Positions 33,834-44,122 of a DNA stretch of 64,000 bases are shown here, piece by piece. Position 1 is the first letter of the stretch, and each line of letters opens with the position of its first letter. The stretch is from Bacillus albus (GTDB lineage Bacteria; Bacillota; Bacilli; Bacillales; Bacillaceae_G). The translations under genes were made by a program, and so were the position numbers. A model generated the notes under the pieces. The model was given only the letters and a program-made list of their open reading frames with translations, was not told where the DNA came from and did not search any database. Where the stretch lies: assembly GCF_001884185.1 (NCBI RefSeq), contig NZ_MAOE01000035.1, positions 248,001-312,000 on the forward strand. The letters run 5' to 3'.

Positions 33834-34322
33834 ATGTTTAAAATTCAAGAAGTTCGTGAATTAATTAAATTAATTGATAGCTCTAATATTGATGAATTTG
33901 AATACAAAAAAGATGGTACAACAATCAAAATGAAAAAGCGTGGTAATGAAGTTGTTGCGGTGCAAGCACCTGTAGCGAAACAAGCCGTGCAACCAGTAGC
34001 GCCTGTTGAAGTTGAAACAACAGTAGCGGCAGCACAAGTGGAAGTACCAAAACAAGAAGAGAAAAAAGCTGTTCAAAATGAAAACCTACATAAAATTACT
34101 TCACCGATGGTAGGTACATTCTATTCTTCCTCTTCGCCTGATACACCTGCATATGTAAGTGTAGGGGATAGAGTATCGAAAGATTCTATCGTATGTATTG
34201 TCGAGGCTATGAAATTATTTAACGAAATCGATGCTGATGTAGATGGCGAAATTGTTGAGATTCTTGTTAATAATGGACAGCTTGTGGAGTATGGACAACC
34301 GCTATTTCTTGTAAAAGCGTAA
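33834..34322 (+). CDS. accB: Biotin carboxyl carrier protein of acetyl-CoA carboxylase
   Basis: The 162-residue protein has an N-terminal part that docks with AccC, then a flexible Val/Ala/Pro/Gln-rich linker (about residues 41-80). The C-terminal biotinyl domain follows, with Lys127 in the motif [12 protein letters not shown]. Biotin there carries CO2 from AccC to the AccAD carboxyltransferase, starting fatty acid synthesis. The ATG follows GGGAGTGG. accC starts 16 bases downstream. Confidence 0.97.
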   Translation: MFKIQEVRELIKLIDSSNIDEFEYKKDGTTIKMKKRGNEVVAVQAPVAKQAVQPVAPVEVETTVAAAQVEVPKQEEKKAVQNENLHKITSPMVGTFYSSSSPDTPAYVSVGDRVSKDSIVCIVEAMKLFNEIDADVDGEIVEILVNNGQLVEYGQPLFLVKA

Positions 34323-34338
34323 TAAGGGAGTCTTTGTG

Positions 34339-35691
34339 ATGATAAAAAAAGTATTAATAGCCAATCGTGGGGAAATTGCTGTACGAATTATTCGTGCTTG
34401 TAAAGAAATGGATATTGAAACAGTTGCAATTTATTCAGAAGCAGATAAAGAGTCACTTCACGTACAAATTGCTGATGAGGCGTATTGTGTAGGACCAACG
34501 ATTTCGAAAGAAAGCTATTTAAATTTGACGAATATTATTAGCGTTGCGAAGTTAACAGGCTGCGATGCTATTCATCCGGGATACGGATTTTTAGCAGAAA
34601 ATGCAGATTTTGCAGAGTTATGTCGTGAATGTAACTTGATTTTTATCGGTCCAAGTCCAGAAGCTATTTCAAAGATGGGCACAAAAGACGTTGCTCGTGA
34701 TACAATGAAAGAAGCAGGGGTTCCGATTGTACCAGGTTCACAAGGGATTATTAAAAATACCGAAGAAGCGATCGAACTTGCTAATCAAATTGGATATCCA
34801 GTCATTATTAAAGCGACTGCTGGTGGTGGTGGAAAAGGTATTCGTGTTGCGCGCCATGAAGAAGAGCTTGTAAAAGGAATTCAAATTACACAGCAAGAAG
34901 CTAGTACCGCTTTTGGGAACCCTGGTGTATACTTAGAAAAGTACGTTGAAGATTTCCGCCATGTTGAGATTCAAATAATGGCAGATACACACGGAAATGC
35001 CATTCATTTAGGAGAGCGTGATTGTACAATTCAGCGCCGTTTGCAAAAACTACTAGAAGAAAGTCCATCACCTGCACTTGATGAAAATGTTCGCAAGCAG
35101 ATGGGTGAGGCGGCAGTTAAAGCGGCGGTAGCGGTTGATTATACAGGTGCTGGTACGGTTGAGTTTATTTATGAATATAGAACGAAAAGCTTTTATTTCA
35201 TGGAGATGAATACGAGAATTCAAGTTGAGCATCCAGTTACTGAAATGGTAACAGGGATGGATTTAATTAAAGAACAAATTCGTGTTGCTTCTGGAGAAAA
35301 GTTATCGTTACAGCAAGAAGAAGTACAATTTAATGGTTGGGCAATTGAATGCCGAATTAATGCGGAAAACCCTGCCAAAAAATTTATGCCATCTCCAGGT
35401 AAAGTAGAAATGTACTTGCCACCAGGCGGATTTGGTATTCGCGTCGATTCAGCTGTATATCCGGGATATTCAATCCCACCTTTCTATGATTCGATGGTTG
35501 CTAAATTAATTGTTCACGGAAAAACACGTGAAGAAGCAATTGCAAAAATGAAGCGTGCACTCAGTGAGTTTGTCGTTGAAGGCGTACATACAACAATCCC
35601 GTTCCATTTGCAATTGTTAGATCATCCTGATTTTGTAAAAGGTGAGTTTAATACGAAATTTTTGGAAGAGCATGAACTTGTGACGCAGTGA
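34339..35691 (+). CDS. accC: Biotin carboxylase subunit of acetyl-CoA carboxylase
   Basis: The ATG at 34339 is used; it gives [17 protein letters not shown], the usual start, with AAGGGAG upstream. A GTG one codon before is also possible. The 450-residue ATP-grasp enzyme carboxylates biotin on AccB. Visible motifs are [13 protein letters not shown] (ATP loop, about residue 165), [19 protein letters not shown] (about 235), and [15 protein letters not shown] (about 287) with metal and catalytic residues. It forms the accB-accC unit together with yqhY. Confidence 0.97.
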   Translation: MIKKVLIANRGEIAVRIIRACKEMDIETVAIYSEADKESLHVQIADEAYCVGPTISKESYLNLTNIISVAKLTGCDAIHPGYGFLAENADFAELCRECNLIFIGPSPEAISKMGTKDVARDTMKEAGVPIVPGSQGIIKNTEEAIELANQIGYPVIIKATAGGGGKGIRVARHEEELVKGIQITQQEASTAFGNPGVYLEKYVEDFRHVEIQIMADTHGNAIHLGERDCTIQRRLQKLLEESPSPALDENVRKQMGEAAVKAAVAVDYTGAGTVEFIYEYRTKSFYFMEMNTRIQVEHPVTEMVTGMDLIKEQIRVASGEKLSLQQEEVQFNGWAIECRINAENPAKKFMPSPGKVEMYLPPGGFGIRVDSAVYPGYSIPPFYDSMVAKLIVHGKTREEAIAKMKRALSEFVVEGVHTTIPFHLQLLDHPDFVKGEFNTKFLEEHELVTQ

Positions 35692-35713
35692 TACATTAAA
35701 GGAGGTTTTTTTC

Positions 35714-36106
35714 ATGGCTGAACATATGTTAGATATGGGTCAAGATACAACTCTTGGTAAAGTAGAAATTGCACCAGAAGTAATTGAAGTAATCGCAGGT
35801 ATTGCAGCTGCTGAGGTAGAAGGTGTAGCGGCAATGCGTGGTAATTTTGCTACAGACGTTGTTGAGAAGTTAGGTAAGAAAAATCATGGTAAAGGTGTAA
35901 AGGTTGAATTAGCAAACGAAGATATTATTGTTGACCTTTATGTTGTAATGTATTTTGGCGTAGCAATTCCAGTTGTTGCACAAAAGATTCAAGACAACAT
36001 TCGCCAAGCACTCTTTACAATGACAGGACTTGAGCCAAAAGAAGTGAATGTTCACATCGTTGGCGTAACATTCGAAACACAAAAAACAGAAATCGAACCA
36101 GTGTAA
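35714..36106 (+). CDS. yqhY: Asp23/DUF322 family protein YqhY
   Basis: The 130-residue protein is of the Asp23 family: MLDMGQDTTLGKVEIAPEVI near the start, a GIAAAEVEGVAAMRG core and NVHIVGVTF at the end. The ATG follows AAAGGAGG. In B. subtilis the gene is co-transcribed with accBC, and its loss causes a growth defect suppressed by changes in acetyl-CoA carboxylase. This points to control of that enzyme. The 22-base gap to accC and the terminator after it support one operon here too. Confidence 0.93.
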   Translation: MAEHMLDMGQDTTLGKVEIAPEVIEVIAGIAAAEVEGVAAMRGNFATDVVEKLGKKNHGKGVKVELANEDIIVDLYVVMYFGVAIPVVAQKIQDNIRQALFTMTGLEPKEVNVHIVGVTFETQKTEIEPV

Positions 36107-36110
36107 GAAT

Positions 36111-36144
36111 GAAAAAGGTGCCTAGTAACATAGGCATCTTTTTT
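36111..36144 (+). terminator. Terminator after yqhY
   Basis: The stem AAAAGGTGCCTA / TAGGCATCTTTT (one G-T pair), with a six-base loop and T run, begins five bases after the yqhY stop. Confidence 0.85.
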
Positions 36145-36453
36145 AACGTTTCATTTCTTCACAAATTAAAACCCTCTAATTATTATACTATTTCAAAAAA
36201 AAAGAAATTAAAAAGAAAATGTTTCGTTTTTCCAAAAAACGTACATTGTGATAAGATATGGAACTTGAAGTTAATCTTTTTATTATTTTTCAGCCTTGTA
36301 ACCCGTGTGTCAAATGATAAATTGTGTTATTATCATTGTATTATAAGGTTGGAAAATCAATGAAAACTGTAAGAGTAAGTGAATTGACGGCTTATAAATT
36401 ATAATAATATAACAAAGCATAAGGAAAGACTTGAAGCATAAAGGAGAGTTACA
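36145..36453. other. AT-rich gap before nusB
   Basis: These 309 bases contain no convincing gene. An 84-codon frame that crosses it lacks a ribosome site and starts within the terminator. Several TATAAT-like boxes occur near 36330-36350, probably including the nusB promoter, but none has a clear -35 partner. Confidence 0.4.
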
Positions 36454-36846
36454 ATGAAACGTAGGACGGCTAGAGAAAGAGCGATGCAAGCATTATATCA
36501 AATGGATATTACAGGTGAATTAGAACCGAAAGTAGCGGTGGAAAACACGCTAGATGAAGGTGAAGAAACAAATGAGTTTCTAGAATCACTTGTAGTAGGT
36601 TTTGTAGAAAATAAAGAAGTGATTGATGAAGCGATTCGTCAAAACTTAAAAAAATGGAAGCTTGAGCGTATTAGTATTGTGGATCGCAGTATTTTACGTG
36701 TAGCTGTGTATGAAATGAAATACATGGAAGAAATTCCACACAACGTAACAATTAACGAGGCAATTGAAATTGCTAAAACATTTGGGGATGAGGAATCTCG
36801 TCGTTTTATTAACGGCGTTTTATCTAATATAAAAGATACACTGTAA
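36454..36846 (+). CDS. nusB: Transcription antitermination protein NusB
   Basis: The 130-residue all-helical protein begins [20 protein letters not shown], the typical start with an Arg-rich patch for boxA RNA. It ends with [20 protein letters not shown], also diagnostic. With S10 (NusE) it binds boxA in rRNA leader transcripts and prevents early termination. The ATG follows AAAGGAG. folD starts 23 bases after it, so the two probably share a transcript as in B. subtilis. Confidence 0.96.
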
Positions 36847-36869
36847 TTTCTTTAAGGGGGAATCTTAAA

Positions 36870-37730
36870 ATGGTAGCAGTAATCATCAAAGGAAATGAAG
36901 TTGCGGAGAAAAAACGAGCACAATTAACAGAAGAAGTTGTGAAGTTGAAAGAGCAAGGGATTGTACCAGGATTAGCAGTTATTCTAGTTGGAGAAGATCC
37001 AGCATCTCGTTCTTATGTAAAAGGAAAAGAAAAGGGCTGTGAACAAGTAGGAATCTATTCAGAGCTAATTGAACTTCCTGAAACAATTACGGAGGAGCGT
37101 TTGCTTGCTGAAATCGATCGCTTAAATAGCGATGACCGTATAAATGGCATATTAGTGCAATTACCTTTACCAAAACATATTGAAGAAAAAGCTGTCATTG
37201 AAAGAATTTCACCAGAAAAAGATGTAGATGGATTTCACCCAATCAGCGTGGGACGTATGATGACGGGACAAGATACATTCCTTCCATGTACACCGCACGG
37301 TATTGTAGAATTAGTAAAAGAAACAAATCTTGATATCTCGGGAAAACATGTTGTAGTAATCGGAAGAAGTAATATTGTCGGCAAGCCAGTGGGACAATTG
37401 TTCTTAAATGAAAATGCAACTGTCACATACTGTCATTCTAAGACGCAAAATATGAAAGAGTTAACGAAGCTAGCTGATATTTTAATCGTAGCTGTTGGAC
37501 GACCTAAGATGATAACAGCTGACTATATGAAAGAAGGAGCGGTTGTAATCGACGTTGGTGTAAACCGTTTAGAAACAGGTAAACTTTGTGGTGATGTTGA
37601 CTTTGACAACGTGTTAGATGTTGCTGGTTACATTACACCTGTGCCAAAGGGTGTTGGTCCAATGACAATCACAATGCTTCTTCATAATACTGTTGAATCG
37701 GCTAAACGTGCAGGTGTTGTTTGTAAATAA
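36870..37730 (+). CDS. folD: Bifunctional methylene-THF dehydrogenase/cyclohydrolase
   Basis: The 286-residue protein has the FolD motifs: VGEDPASRSYVKGKEKGCE near residue 43 with the catalytic Lys, and a PEKDVDGFHP motif near residue 117. The Rossmann part with VVIGRSNIVGKPVGQL and PVPKGVGPMT complete the set. It converts 5,10-methylene-THF into 10-formyl-THF using NADP. The substrate is also the product of GcvT in this window. The ATG follows AAGGGGGAA. Confidence 0.97.
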   Translation: MVAVIIKGNEVAEKKRAQLTEEVVKLKEQGIVPGLAVILVGEDPASRSYVKGKEKGCEQVGIYSELIELPETITEERLLAEIDRLNSDDRINGILVQLPLPKHIEEKAVIERISPEKDVDGFHPISVGRMMTGQDTFLPCTPHGIVELVKETNLDISGKHVVVIGRSNIVGKPVGQLFLNENATVTYCHSKTQNMKELTKLADILIVAVGRPKMITADYMKEGAVVIDVGVNRLETGKLCGDVDFDNVLDVAGYITPVPKGVGPMTITMLLHNTVESAKRAGVVCK

Positions 37731-37756
37731 TTTGAGTCGGCTATGAGGAGAGAGAA

Positions 37757-39115
37757 ATGGAGAAACAATATTTAACCGTTACAGCGTTAACACGCTATAT
37801 AAAAACAAAAATAGAATATGATCCGCATTTGCAGTCTGTTTGGTTAAAAGGTGAAATTTCCAACTTTAAAAATCATAGCCGTGGCCACATGTATTTTACA
37901 TTAAAAGATGAAAATGCAAGAATCGCAGCGGTTATGTTTGCGGGTCATAATCGTAATATTAAATTCAGACCTGAAAATGGGATGAAGGTACTCGTGAAAG
38001 GGAAAATCTCTGTTTACGAGGCGAGTGGTTCTTATCAAATTTACATTCAAGACATGCAGCCTGACGGAATTGGAAACCTACATTTAGCTTACGAACAATT
38101 AAAGGTTCGTTTAGAGGAAGAAGGATTGTTTTCTCAAGTTTATAAAAAAACAATTCCTCCTTATGCGAAAACAATAGGTGTGATTACGTCGCCAACAGGG
38201 GCAGCGATTCGTGATATTATAACAACGATTAAACGTCGTTATCCAATTGGAAATGTTATTGTGTTTCCGGTACTTGTACAGGGGGAGTCAGCAGCTCCCT
38301 CAATTGTACAAGCGATTCGTACAGCGAATGAAATGGAAGAGATAGATGTTCTAATAGTTGGGCGCGGTGGAGGCTCTATTGAGGAATTATGGGCGTTTAA
38401 TGAAGAAATGGTTGCAAGGGCCATTTTTAAGAGTGAAATCCCTATTATTTCAGCAGTAGGCCATGAAACGGACTTTACAATTGCGGATTTTGTTGCCGAT
38501 TTACGAGCGCCAACACCAACTGCAGCGGCTGAGCTGGCAGCGCCGAATATTATTGAGTTAAAAGAGAAGGTATTACAAAGAACTCTAAGATTGCAAAGAG
38601 CAATGAGAGAGTTAGTACATAAAAAAGAAGAAAAACTACAAGTATTGCAAAAATCTTATGCGTTCCGTTATCCAAGACAAGTCTATGAGCAAAAAGAAGA
38701 GCAATTGGATAGAGCGTTAGAACAGCTTGTTTTAGCGAAAGAACGCTATATTGATAAAAAGGTAAATCAGTTAAAACAGCTTTCATTTTATTTAGAGAAG
38801 CACCACCCATCTCAAAAGATTATGCAAACGAAGGTAGCGGTTGAAACGTTGCAAAAGCAATTGCAACGAGAAATGCAAACATTACTTCAAACGAAAGAAT
38901 TTGCCTTTGTAAGAGCTGCTCAAAAACTTGAAGCGTTAAGTCCGCTTAAAGTAATGATGAGAGGGTACGGGCTTGTATATGATGAAGAGAAGCAAGTGTT
39001 AAAAAGTGTGAAAGATGTCAGCCTTGGAGATGCTGTTTCAGTTCAATTACAAGATGGAATACTAGATTGTAGCGTATCAGGCATAGAGGAGCGTGAATTG
39101 AATAATGGAAAATAA
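37757..39115 (+). CDS. xseA: Exodeoxyribonuclease VII large subunit
   Basis: The 452-residue protein begins with an OB-fold for single-stranded DNA (residues about 1-100). A catalytic domain with [14 protein letters not shown] and a [16 protein letters not shown] motif near residue 195 follows, then [12 protein letters not shown] long coiled coil (about 280-400) completes it and binds the small subunit. The complex degrades single-stranded DNA from both ends to oligonucleotides. The ATG follows GAGGAGAG. It overlaps xseB by 11 bases. Confidence 0.96.
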   Translation: MEKQYLTVTALTRYIKTKIEYDPHLQSVWLKGEISNFKNHSRGHMYFTLKDENARIAAVMFAGHNRNIKFRPENGMKVLVKGKISVYEASGSYQIYIQDMQPDGIGNLHLAYEQLKVRLEEEGLFSQVYKKTIPPYAKTIGVITSPTGAAIRDIITTIKRRYPIGNVIVFPVLVQGESAAPSIVQAIRTANEMEEIDVLIVGRGGGSIEELWAFNEEMVARAIFKSEIPIISAVGHETDFTIADFVADLRAPTPTAAAELAAPNIIELKEKVLQRTLRLQRAMRELVHKKEEKLQVLQKSYAFRYPRQVYEQKEEQLDRALEQLVLAKERYIDKKVNQLKQLSFYLEKHHPSQKIMQTKVAVETLQKQLQREMQTLLQTKEFAFVRAAQKLEALSPLKVMMRGYGLVYDEEKQVLKSVKDVSLGDAVSVQLQDGILDCSVSGIEERELNNGK

Positions 39116-39335
39116 ATTAAGCTTTGAAGAGGCAATTTCGCAACTTGAGCATCTCGTTTCTAAGCTAGAGCAAGGTGACGTACCTTTAGAAGAAGCAATT
39201 TCTTATTTTAAAGAAGGTATGGAGTTATCTAAGCTTTGTGATGAGAAGTTGAAGAACGTACAAGAACAAATGGCAGTTATTCTTGGGGAAGATGGAGAGC
39301 TTGAACCGTTTACTGCTTTAGGAGATGAAGCATAG
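39105..39335 (+). CDS. xseB: Exodeoxyribonuclease VII small subunit
   Basis: The 76-residue helical protein starts [20 protein letters not shown] and contains [18 protein letters not shown], both diagnostic of XseB. Several copies wrap the coiled coil of XseA. It begins inside the end of xseA, and the ispA start GTG overlaps its stop by one base, so three genes are translated as a chain. Length and motifs are normal. Confidence 0.96.
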   Translation: MENKLSFEEAISQLEHLVSKLEQGDVPLEEAISYFKEGMELSKLCDEKLKNVQEQMAVILGEDGELEPFTALGDEA

Positions 39336-40225
39336 TGACTGTTGCTTTTGATACTTTTTTGAAAGAAAGTAAAACTTTCGTAGAAGAGAAGCTTGTAAGC
39401 TATGCAAATGAATTACAATGTCCAAATGTACTTCGTGAAGCGATGGCATATTCTTTGGAAGCGGGTGGAAAGCGTCTCCGCCCGTTACTTTTATTTGCGA
39501 CATTACAAGCATTTGGTAAAGAAAGAAATCTTGGAGTAGGTGCAGCTTGTGCTCTTGAAATGATACATACATACTCGTTAGTTCATGATGATTTACCTTG
39601 TATGGATGATGATGATTTAAGAAGAGGGAAGCCCACAAATCATAAAGTATTTGGTGAAGCGATGGCAGTTTTAGCAGGCGATGGTTTGTTGACGTATGCT
39701 TTTCAAGTTATTATGGCATATGAAAAAAAGGAAATCTCTGCTGAGAAAAAGGTAAGACTTGTACTTGAGCTTGCAAAAGCAGCGGGCCCAGAAGGAATGG
39801 TTGGCGGACAAGTGGCAGATATGGAAGCGGAAGGGAAACAACTTACGATTGATGAGTTGGAGTATATTCATAAGCATAAGACTGGGAAACTACTTGAATT
39901 CGCTGTACTTGCCGGATCGATTCTTTCTGATGCCACAAAAGAACAAGAAGAAAAGTTACTTGCGTTTGCAAAATATATCGGCCTAGCTTTCCAAATTCGA
40001 GATGATATTTTAGATGTGGAAGGAACCGAAGAAGAGATTGGAAAACCGATTGGTAGTGATGTTTCCAACGAAAAGAGCACATATACGACGTTATTTACTG
40101 TAGATAGAGCAAAGGATATTTTAGAAGAAACTATTGCAAAAGCAAAAGATGCTATTGGTTCCTTGCAATTACAAGATGAATATTTATTATCTATTTGCGA
40201 TTTGATTGCAAAACGTAATAACTAA
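39335..40225 (+). CDS. ispA: Farnesyl diphosphate synthase (geranyltranstransferase)
   Basis: The start is GTG at 39335. The 296-residue all-helical prenyltransferase has the first Asp-rich motif DDLPCMDDDDLRRG near residue 87 and the second, DDILDVEGT, near 227. GGKRLRP near residue 46 binds diphosphate. It joins isopentenyl and dimethylallyl diphosphate into farnesyl diphosphate for quinones and undecaprenyl lipid. The next gene, dxs, starts the pathway that feeds it. A terminator lies between them, so they may be separately controlled. Confidence 0.95.
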   Translation: MTVAFDTFLKESKTFVEEKLVSYANELQCPNVLREAMAYSLEAGGKRLRPLLLFATLQAFGKERNLGVGAACALEMIHTYSLVHDDLPCMDDDDLRRGKPTNHKVFGEAMAVLAGDGLLTYAFQVIMAYEKKEISAEKKVRLVLELAKAAGPEGMVGGQVADMEAEGKQLTIDELEYIHKHKTGKLLEFAVLAGSILSDATKEQEEKLLAFAKYIGLAFQIRDDILDVEGTEEEIGKPIGSDVSNEKSTYTTLFTVDRAKDILEETIAKAKDAIGSLQLQDEYLLSICDLIAKRNN

Positions 40226-40330
40226 TATAACAGCGTTTTCATTTGTTGAGTCATTCATCATTTTATGATATAAATGTAGGAAAAGGTTTTTCTTTTCTTG
40301 TTATTGGCAAAAATATATGTAGATTACATT

Positions 40331-40363
40331 GCCGTTATCACTTCGTGTTAGCGGCTATTTTTT
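40331..40363 (+). terminator. Terminator between ispA and dxs
   Basis: The stem GCCGTTATCAC / GTGTTAGCGGC has a TTC loop, one wobble and one mismatch, and a T7 run follows. It closes the xse-ispA unit. The rest of the 302-base gap holds the dxs promoter. Confidence 0.75.
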
Positions 40364-40455
40364 TCATCGCCTTAAGAAATATGGTTTATAATAGGATTAG
40401 GGCGCAATAGACTGGTTAATAGCAGGACAAGGTGAAAAATAAAAAAAGAGAATTT

Positions 40456-40483
40456 CTTGTTTTGTGTAAATGTTTTTTATAAT
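40456..40483 (+). promoter_or_regulatory. Possible dxs promoter
   Basis: CTTGTT (40456-40461) and TATAAT (40478-40483) are 16 bases apart, 45 bases before the dxs start. Another TATAAT-like box occurs near 40387. The -35 is weak. Confidence 0.35.
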
Positions 40484-40527
40484 ATTTGACATGTTGACAG
40501 ATTATGAAATGAAAGTGAGTGATCCAT

Positions 40528-42420
40528 GTGGATCTAACGCAAATTCAAAACCCTAGTTTTTTGAAAGATATGTCTATCGGTGAACTAGAGGGATTGAGTG
40601 AGGATATTCGTAAGTTTTTAATTGAAGAGCTCTCTCAAACAGGTGGACATATTGCACCTAATTTAGGTGTAGTAGAACTCACAATTGCTCTGCATAAATT
40701 ATTTGATAGTCCGAAAGATAAATTTTTATGGGACGTAGGACATCAATCCTATGTACATAAAATTTTAACTGGGCGTGCAAAAGAATTCGGTACATTAAGG
40801 CAATATCAAGGTCTATGTGGTTTCCCAAAACGTTGCGAGAGTGAGCACGATGTATGGGAGACTGGCCATAGCTCGACATCATTATCTGCTGCAATGGGAA
40901 TGGCTCTAGCACGTGATTTAAAGAAAACGAAAGAATATGTTATACCAATCATTGGTGATGGTGCTTTAACAGGCGGAATGGCTTTAGAGGCATTAAACCA
41001 TATTGGACATGAAAAAACAGACATGATTGTTATTTTGAATGATAATGAAATGTCAATTGCACCAAACGTTGGTGCGCTTCATAATGTACTTGGACGTCTA
41101 CGTACCGCAGGAAAATACCATTGGGTAAAAGACGAATTAGAGTATATATTGAAGAAAATCCCGGCAGTTGGTGGGAAAGTTGCTGCAACAGCAGAGAAAA
41201 TAAAAGATAGTCTTAAATATTTACTAGTATCCGGTGTCTTTTTCGAAGAGTTAGGCTTTACGTATTTAGGTCCAGTCGATGGGCACGATTATGAAAAGCT
41301 ATTCGAAACGTTGCAATATGCAAAGAAAACAAAAGGCCCAGTGCTTGTTCATGTTATTACGAAAAAAGGAAAAGGTTACAAACCAGCTGAGAGTGATGTT
41401 ATTGGCACTTGGCACGGAACAGGACCTTATAAAATTGAATCAGGTGACTTTGTTAAACCGAAAGAAGTTGCACCAGCATGGAGTGCTGTTGTTAGTGAAA
41501 CAGTACTTAAATTGGCGAGAACGGATGAGCGTATCGTTGCAATTACACCTGCAATGCCTGTTGGGTCGAAACTTGAGAAATTCCAAAAAGAATTCCCAAA
41601 TCGTATGATTGATGTAGGTATTGCAGAACAGCATGCTACAACAATGGCAGCAGGTATGGCAACGCAAGGTATGAAGCCATTCTTAGCGATTTATTCAACA
41701 TTCTTACAAAGAGCATATGACCAAGTTGTTCATGATATATGCCGCCAAAATTTAAATGTTTTCATTGGAATCGATCGTTCTGGTTTAGTAGGAGCAGATG
41801 GTGAGACACATCAAGGTGTATTTGATATCTCATTCTTACGTCATTTACCGAATATGGTACTTATGATGCCGAAAGACGAAAATGAAGGGCAACATTTAGT
41901 ATATACGGCGATGCAATATGAAGATGGACCAATCGCGTTACGTTATGCGCGTGGCAATGGACTTGGTGTTCATATGGATGAGGAATTAAAGACGATTCCA
42001 ATCGGTTCATGGGAAACGTTAAAAGAAGGTACACAAGCGGCTATTTTAACATTTGGTACGACAATACCAATGGCAATGGAAGCGGCTGAGCGTCTTGAAA
42101 AGGCTGGAGTTTCAGTGAAAGTAGTGAACGCTCGCTTTATTAAACCGATGGATGAAGCATATTTACATGATCTCTTAGGAAAAAATATACCGATTTTAAC
42201 GATTGAAGAAGCTTGTTTAATCGGTGGTTTTGGAACGGGAGTAGTTGAATTTGCGTCTGAGAACGGGTACCATAGTGCGTTAATTGAACGAATGGGTATT
42301 CCAGACCGTTTCATAGAGCACGGTAGTGTAACAAAATTATTAGAAGAAATTGGTTTAACGACAGATGCTGTTGTAGACCGTATTCATACAATGATTCCAT
42401 CAAAACAAAAAAGGGCGTAA
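40528..42420 (+). CDS. dxs: 1-deoxy-D-xylulose-5-phosphate synthase
   Basis: The GTG at 40528 gives [20 protein letters not shown], which lines up with the B. subtilis start; the GTG three codons earlier is possible. The 630-residue thiamine diphosphate enzyme has [12 protein letters not shown] near residue 73 and the ThDP motif [18 protein letters not shown] near 150. [17 protein letters not shown] lies near 415. It joins pyruvate and glyceraldehyde 3-phosphate, the first step of the MEP isoprenoid path. tlyA starts four bases after it. Confidence 0.96.
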   Translation: MDLTQIQNPSFLKDMSIGELEGLSEDIRKFLIEELSQTGGHIAPNLGVVELTIALHKLFDSPKDKFLWDVGHQSYVHKILTGRAKEFGTLRQYQGLCGFPKRCESEHDVWETGHSSTSLSAAMGMALARDLKKTKEYVIPIIGDGALTGGMALEALNHIGHEKTDMIVILNDNEMSIAPNVGALHNVLGRLRTAGKYHWVKDELEYILKKIPAVGGKVAATAEKIKDSLKYLLVSGVFFEELGFTYLGPVDGHDYEKLFETLQYAKKTKGPVLVHVITKKGKGYKPAESDVIGTWHGTGPYKIESGDFVKPKEVAPAWSAVVSETVLKLARTDERIVAITPAMPVGSKLEKFQKEFPNRMIDVGIAEQHATTMAAGMATQGMKPFLAIYSTFLQRAYDQVVHDICRQNLNVFIGIDRSGLVGADGETHQGVFDISFLRHLPNMVLMMPKDENEGQHLVYTAMQYEDGPIALRYARGNGLGVHMDEELKTIPIGSWETLKEGTQAAILTFGTTIPMAMEAAERLEKAGVSVKVVNARFIKPMDEAYLHDLLGKNIPILTIEEACLIGGFGTGVVEFASENGYHSALIERMGIPDRFIEHGSVTKLLEEIGLTTDAVVDRIHTMIPSKQKRA

Positions 42421-42423
42421 CAA

Positions 42424-43263
42424 ATGAGTGCAAAAAAAGAAAGAGTAGATGTACTATTAGTAGAGCGAGGGCTTATAGAAACACGTGAGAAAGCAAAACG
42501 CGCCATTATGGCCGGACTTGTATATGCAAACGAAATGAGGCTGGATAAGCCAGGAGAGAAAATCCCACAAGATACAGTGATTACGGTGAAGGGACAAGTT
42601 ATGCCGTATGTAAGCCGTGGTGGTTATAAACTTGAAAAGGCATTAGAGTCATTTCATCTGAATTTACAAGATAAAGTTATGATAGATATTGGTTCATCAA
42701 CTGGTGGCTTTACCGATTGTGCGCTTCAAAATGGAGCGAAATTATCTTATGCATTAGATGTAGGATACAATCAACTTGCGTGGAAATTGCGTCAAGATGA
42801 GCGTGTTGTCGTAATGGAACGAACAAACTTCCGTTACGTAACGCCAGCAGATTTAGAACGTGGTTTACCGCAATTTGCTAGTATCGATGTGTCATTTATA
42901 TCATTAAAGCTTATACTGCCGGTTTTGAAAACAATGCTTATGCCAAATGGAGATGTAGCAGCGTTAATTAAACCGCAGTTTGAAGCTGGAAGAGAGCAAG
43001 TTGGTAGAAAAGGTATCGTTCGTGATCGAAAAGTACATGAGGCTGTCGTGGAAATGATTGTCGACTTTGCTATAAAAGAAGGATACGACGTAGAAGGTTT
43101 AACATTCTCACCAATTACGGGCGGGGATGGTAATATTGAATTTTTAATTCATCTGAAATGGCATGGTGAACGCGAGAATGGCGAAAATCATTCTCCGGTT
43201 TCTGTTGAGCAAGTAGTTACAGAGGCGCATGATGTCCTAAAACAAAAAGGGAAAGGGGAATAA
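42424..43263 (+). CDS. tlyA: TlyA family rRNA 2'-O-methyltransferase (YqxC)
   Basis: The 279-residue protein has an N-terminal S4 RNA-binding domain (RVDVLLVERGLIETREKAKR) and a C-terminal FtsJ-like methyltransferase with the SAM motif IDIGSSTGGFTDCAL near residue 80. The catalytic K-D-K-E set is likely in place (e.g. ALIKPQFEAGR). TlyA enzymes methylate 2'-OH groups of 16S and sometimes 23S rRNA. Older hemolysin labels for the family are misleading. It lies between dxs and argR as in B. subtilis (yqxC). Confidence 0.93.
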   Translation: MSAKKERVDVLLVERGLIETREKAKRAIMAGLVYANEMRLDKPGEKIPQDTVITVKGQVMPYVSRGGYKLEKALESFHLNLQDKVMIDIGSSTGGFTDCALQNGAKLSYALDVGYNQLAWKLRQDERVVVMERTNFRYVTPADLERGLPQFASIDVSFISLKLILPVLKTMLMPNGDVAALIKPQFEAGREQVGRKGIVRDRKVHEAVVEMIVDFAIKEGYDVEGLTFSPITGGDGNIEFLIHLKWHGERENGENHSPVSVEQVVTEAHDVLKQKGKGE

Positions 43264-43284
43264 CATATGTTGTTCCTCTTTTTG
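43251..43284 (+). terminator. Terminator after tlyA
   Basis: AGGGGAATAAC and GTTGTTCCTCT form a hairpin that overlaps the tlyA stop codon, followed by a T run. Confidence 0.7.
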
Positions 43285-43405
43285 TTGTAATTGTATAATG
43301 ATTGTAAAAACAATTGTGTACAAGTAACGAATTATAAGTTAACATAAATAAGTGAAGTATACCAATGTTTAAACTATGGTAAGAGATAGTGTGAGGTGCA
43401 AATGT

Positions 43406-43855
43406 ATGAATAAAGGTCAGCGCCATATTAAAATCAGGGAAATTATTGCGAACAAAGAAATTGAAACACAAGATGAATTAGTTGATATTTTACGTAATGA
43501 GGGATTTAATGTAACGCAAGCAACAGTATCGCGCGATATTAAAGAACTGCACTTAGTGAAAGTACCATTACATGATGGGCGCTATAAATATAGCTTGCCA
43601 GCAGATCAACGATTTAACCCGTTACAAAAATTAAAACGCAATCTAGTGGATTCATTTGTAAAATTAGACACGGCAGGACATATGCTTGTGCTAAAAACAT
43701 TGCCTGGTAACGCTCATTCACTTGGGGCACTTATTGATCATTTAGAGTGGGATGAGATCATCGGAACCATCTGTGGTGATGATACTTGCTTAATTATTTG
43801 CCGCACACCTGAAGATACAGGTGTTGTCTCTGATCGTTTCTTAAATATGCTGTAA
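43406..43855 (+). CDS. argR: Arginine repressor ArgR/AhrC
   Basis: The ATG at 43406 follows GAGGTG at eight bases and gives 149 residues, the length of B. subtilis AhrC. A winged helix at the start holds [15 protein letters not shown]. The C-terminal part, with [20 protein letters not shown], binds arginine and builds the hexamer. With arginine bound it represses biosynthesis and activates catabolism genes elsewhere. Its place just before recN is conserved. Confidence 0.96.
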   Translation: MNKGQRHIKIREIIANKEIETQDELVDILRNEGFNVTQATVSRDIKELHLVKVPLHDGRYKYSLPADQRFNPLQKLKRNLVDSFVKLDTAGHMLVLKTLPGNAHSLGALIDHLEWDEIIGTICGDDTCLIICRTPEDTGVVSDRFLNML

Positions 43856-43860
43856 CAAAA

Positions 43861-43912
43861 AAATCTTGTTTGCTTTCCTCTGTAAAGTGGAAAGTGAACA
43901 GGATATTTTTAT
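43861..43912 (+). terminator. Terminator after argR
   Basis: A 16-pair stem, ATCTTGTTTGCTTTCC with GGAAAGTGAACAGGAT, with G-T pairs and a ten-base loop is followed by ATTTTTA. Confidence 0.8.
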
Positions 43913-44122
43913 TGGTTAAAAACATGAATTCTTAATTGTAATATAATATTTTCTTTGAATAAAATTAGGAAATAGGTGGATTGACCCGTAAAACAAATGT
44001 TTGGTACAATGGAGCGGTTAGAAAAGTAATTTATACATACAAACATATAGTGTGACTATTTGAATAAAGAACTGAGAAAAGCCCTGAATAGGGGATTAGT
44101 TTATAACGAGGTGAATGGGGCA

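Noticed and set aside
36109-36363. 84-codon frame after yqhY
   Set aside because: It starts inside the yqhY terminator, has no ribosome site and gives a low-complexity Lys/Phe-rich product.
43340-43375. ARG box before argR
   Set aside because: CATAAATAAG is only a weak match to the arginine operator; no second half-site was seen.
44060-44122. 21-residue N-terminal extension of recN
   Set aside because: The extra residues are not in the family and GAGGTG lies after them, before TTG 44123.
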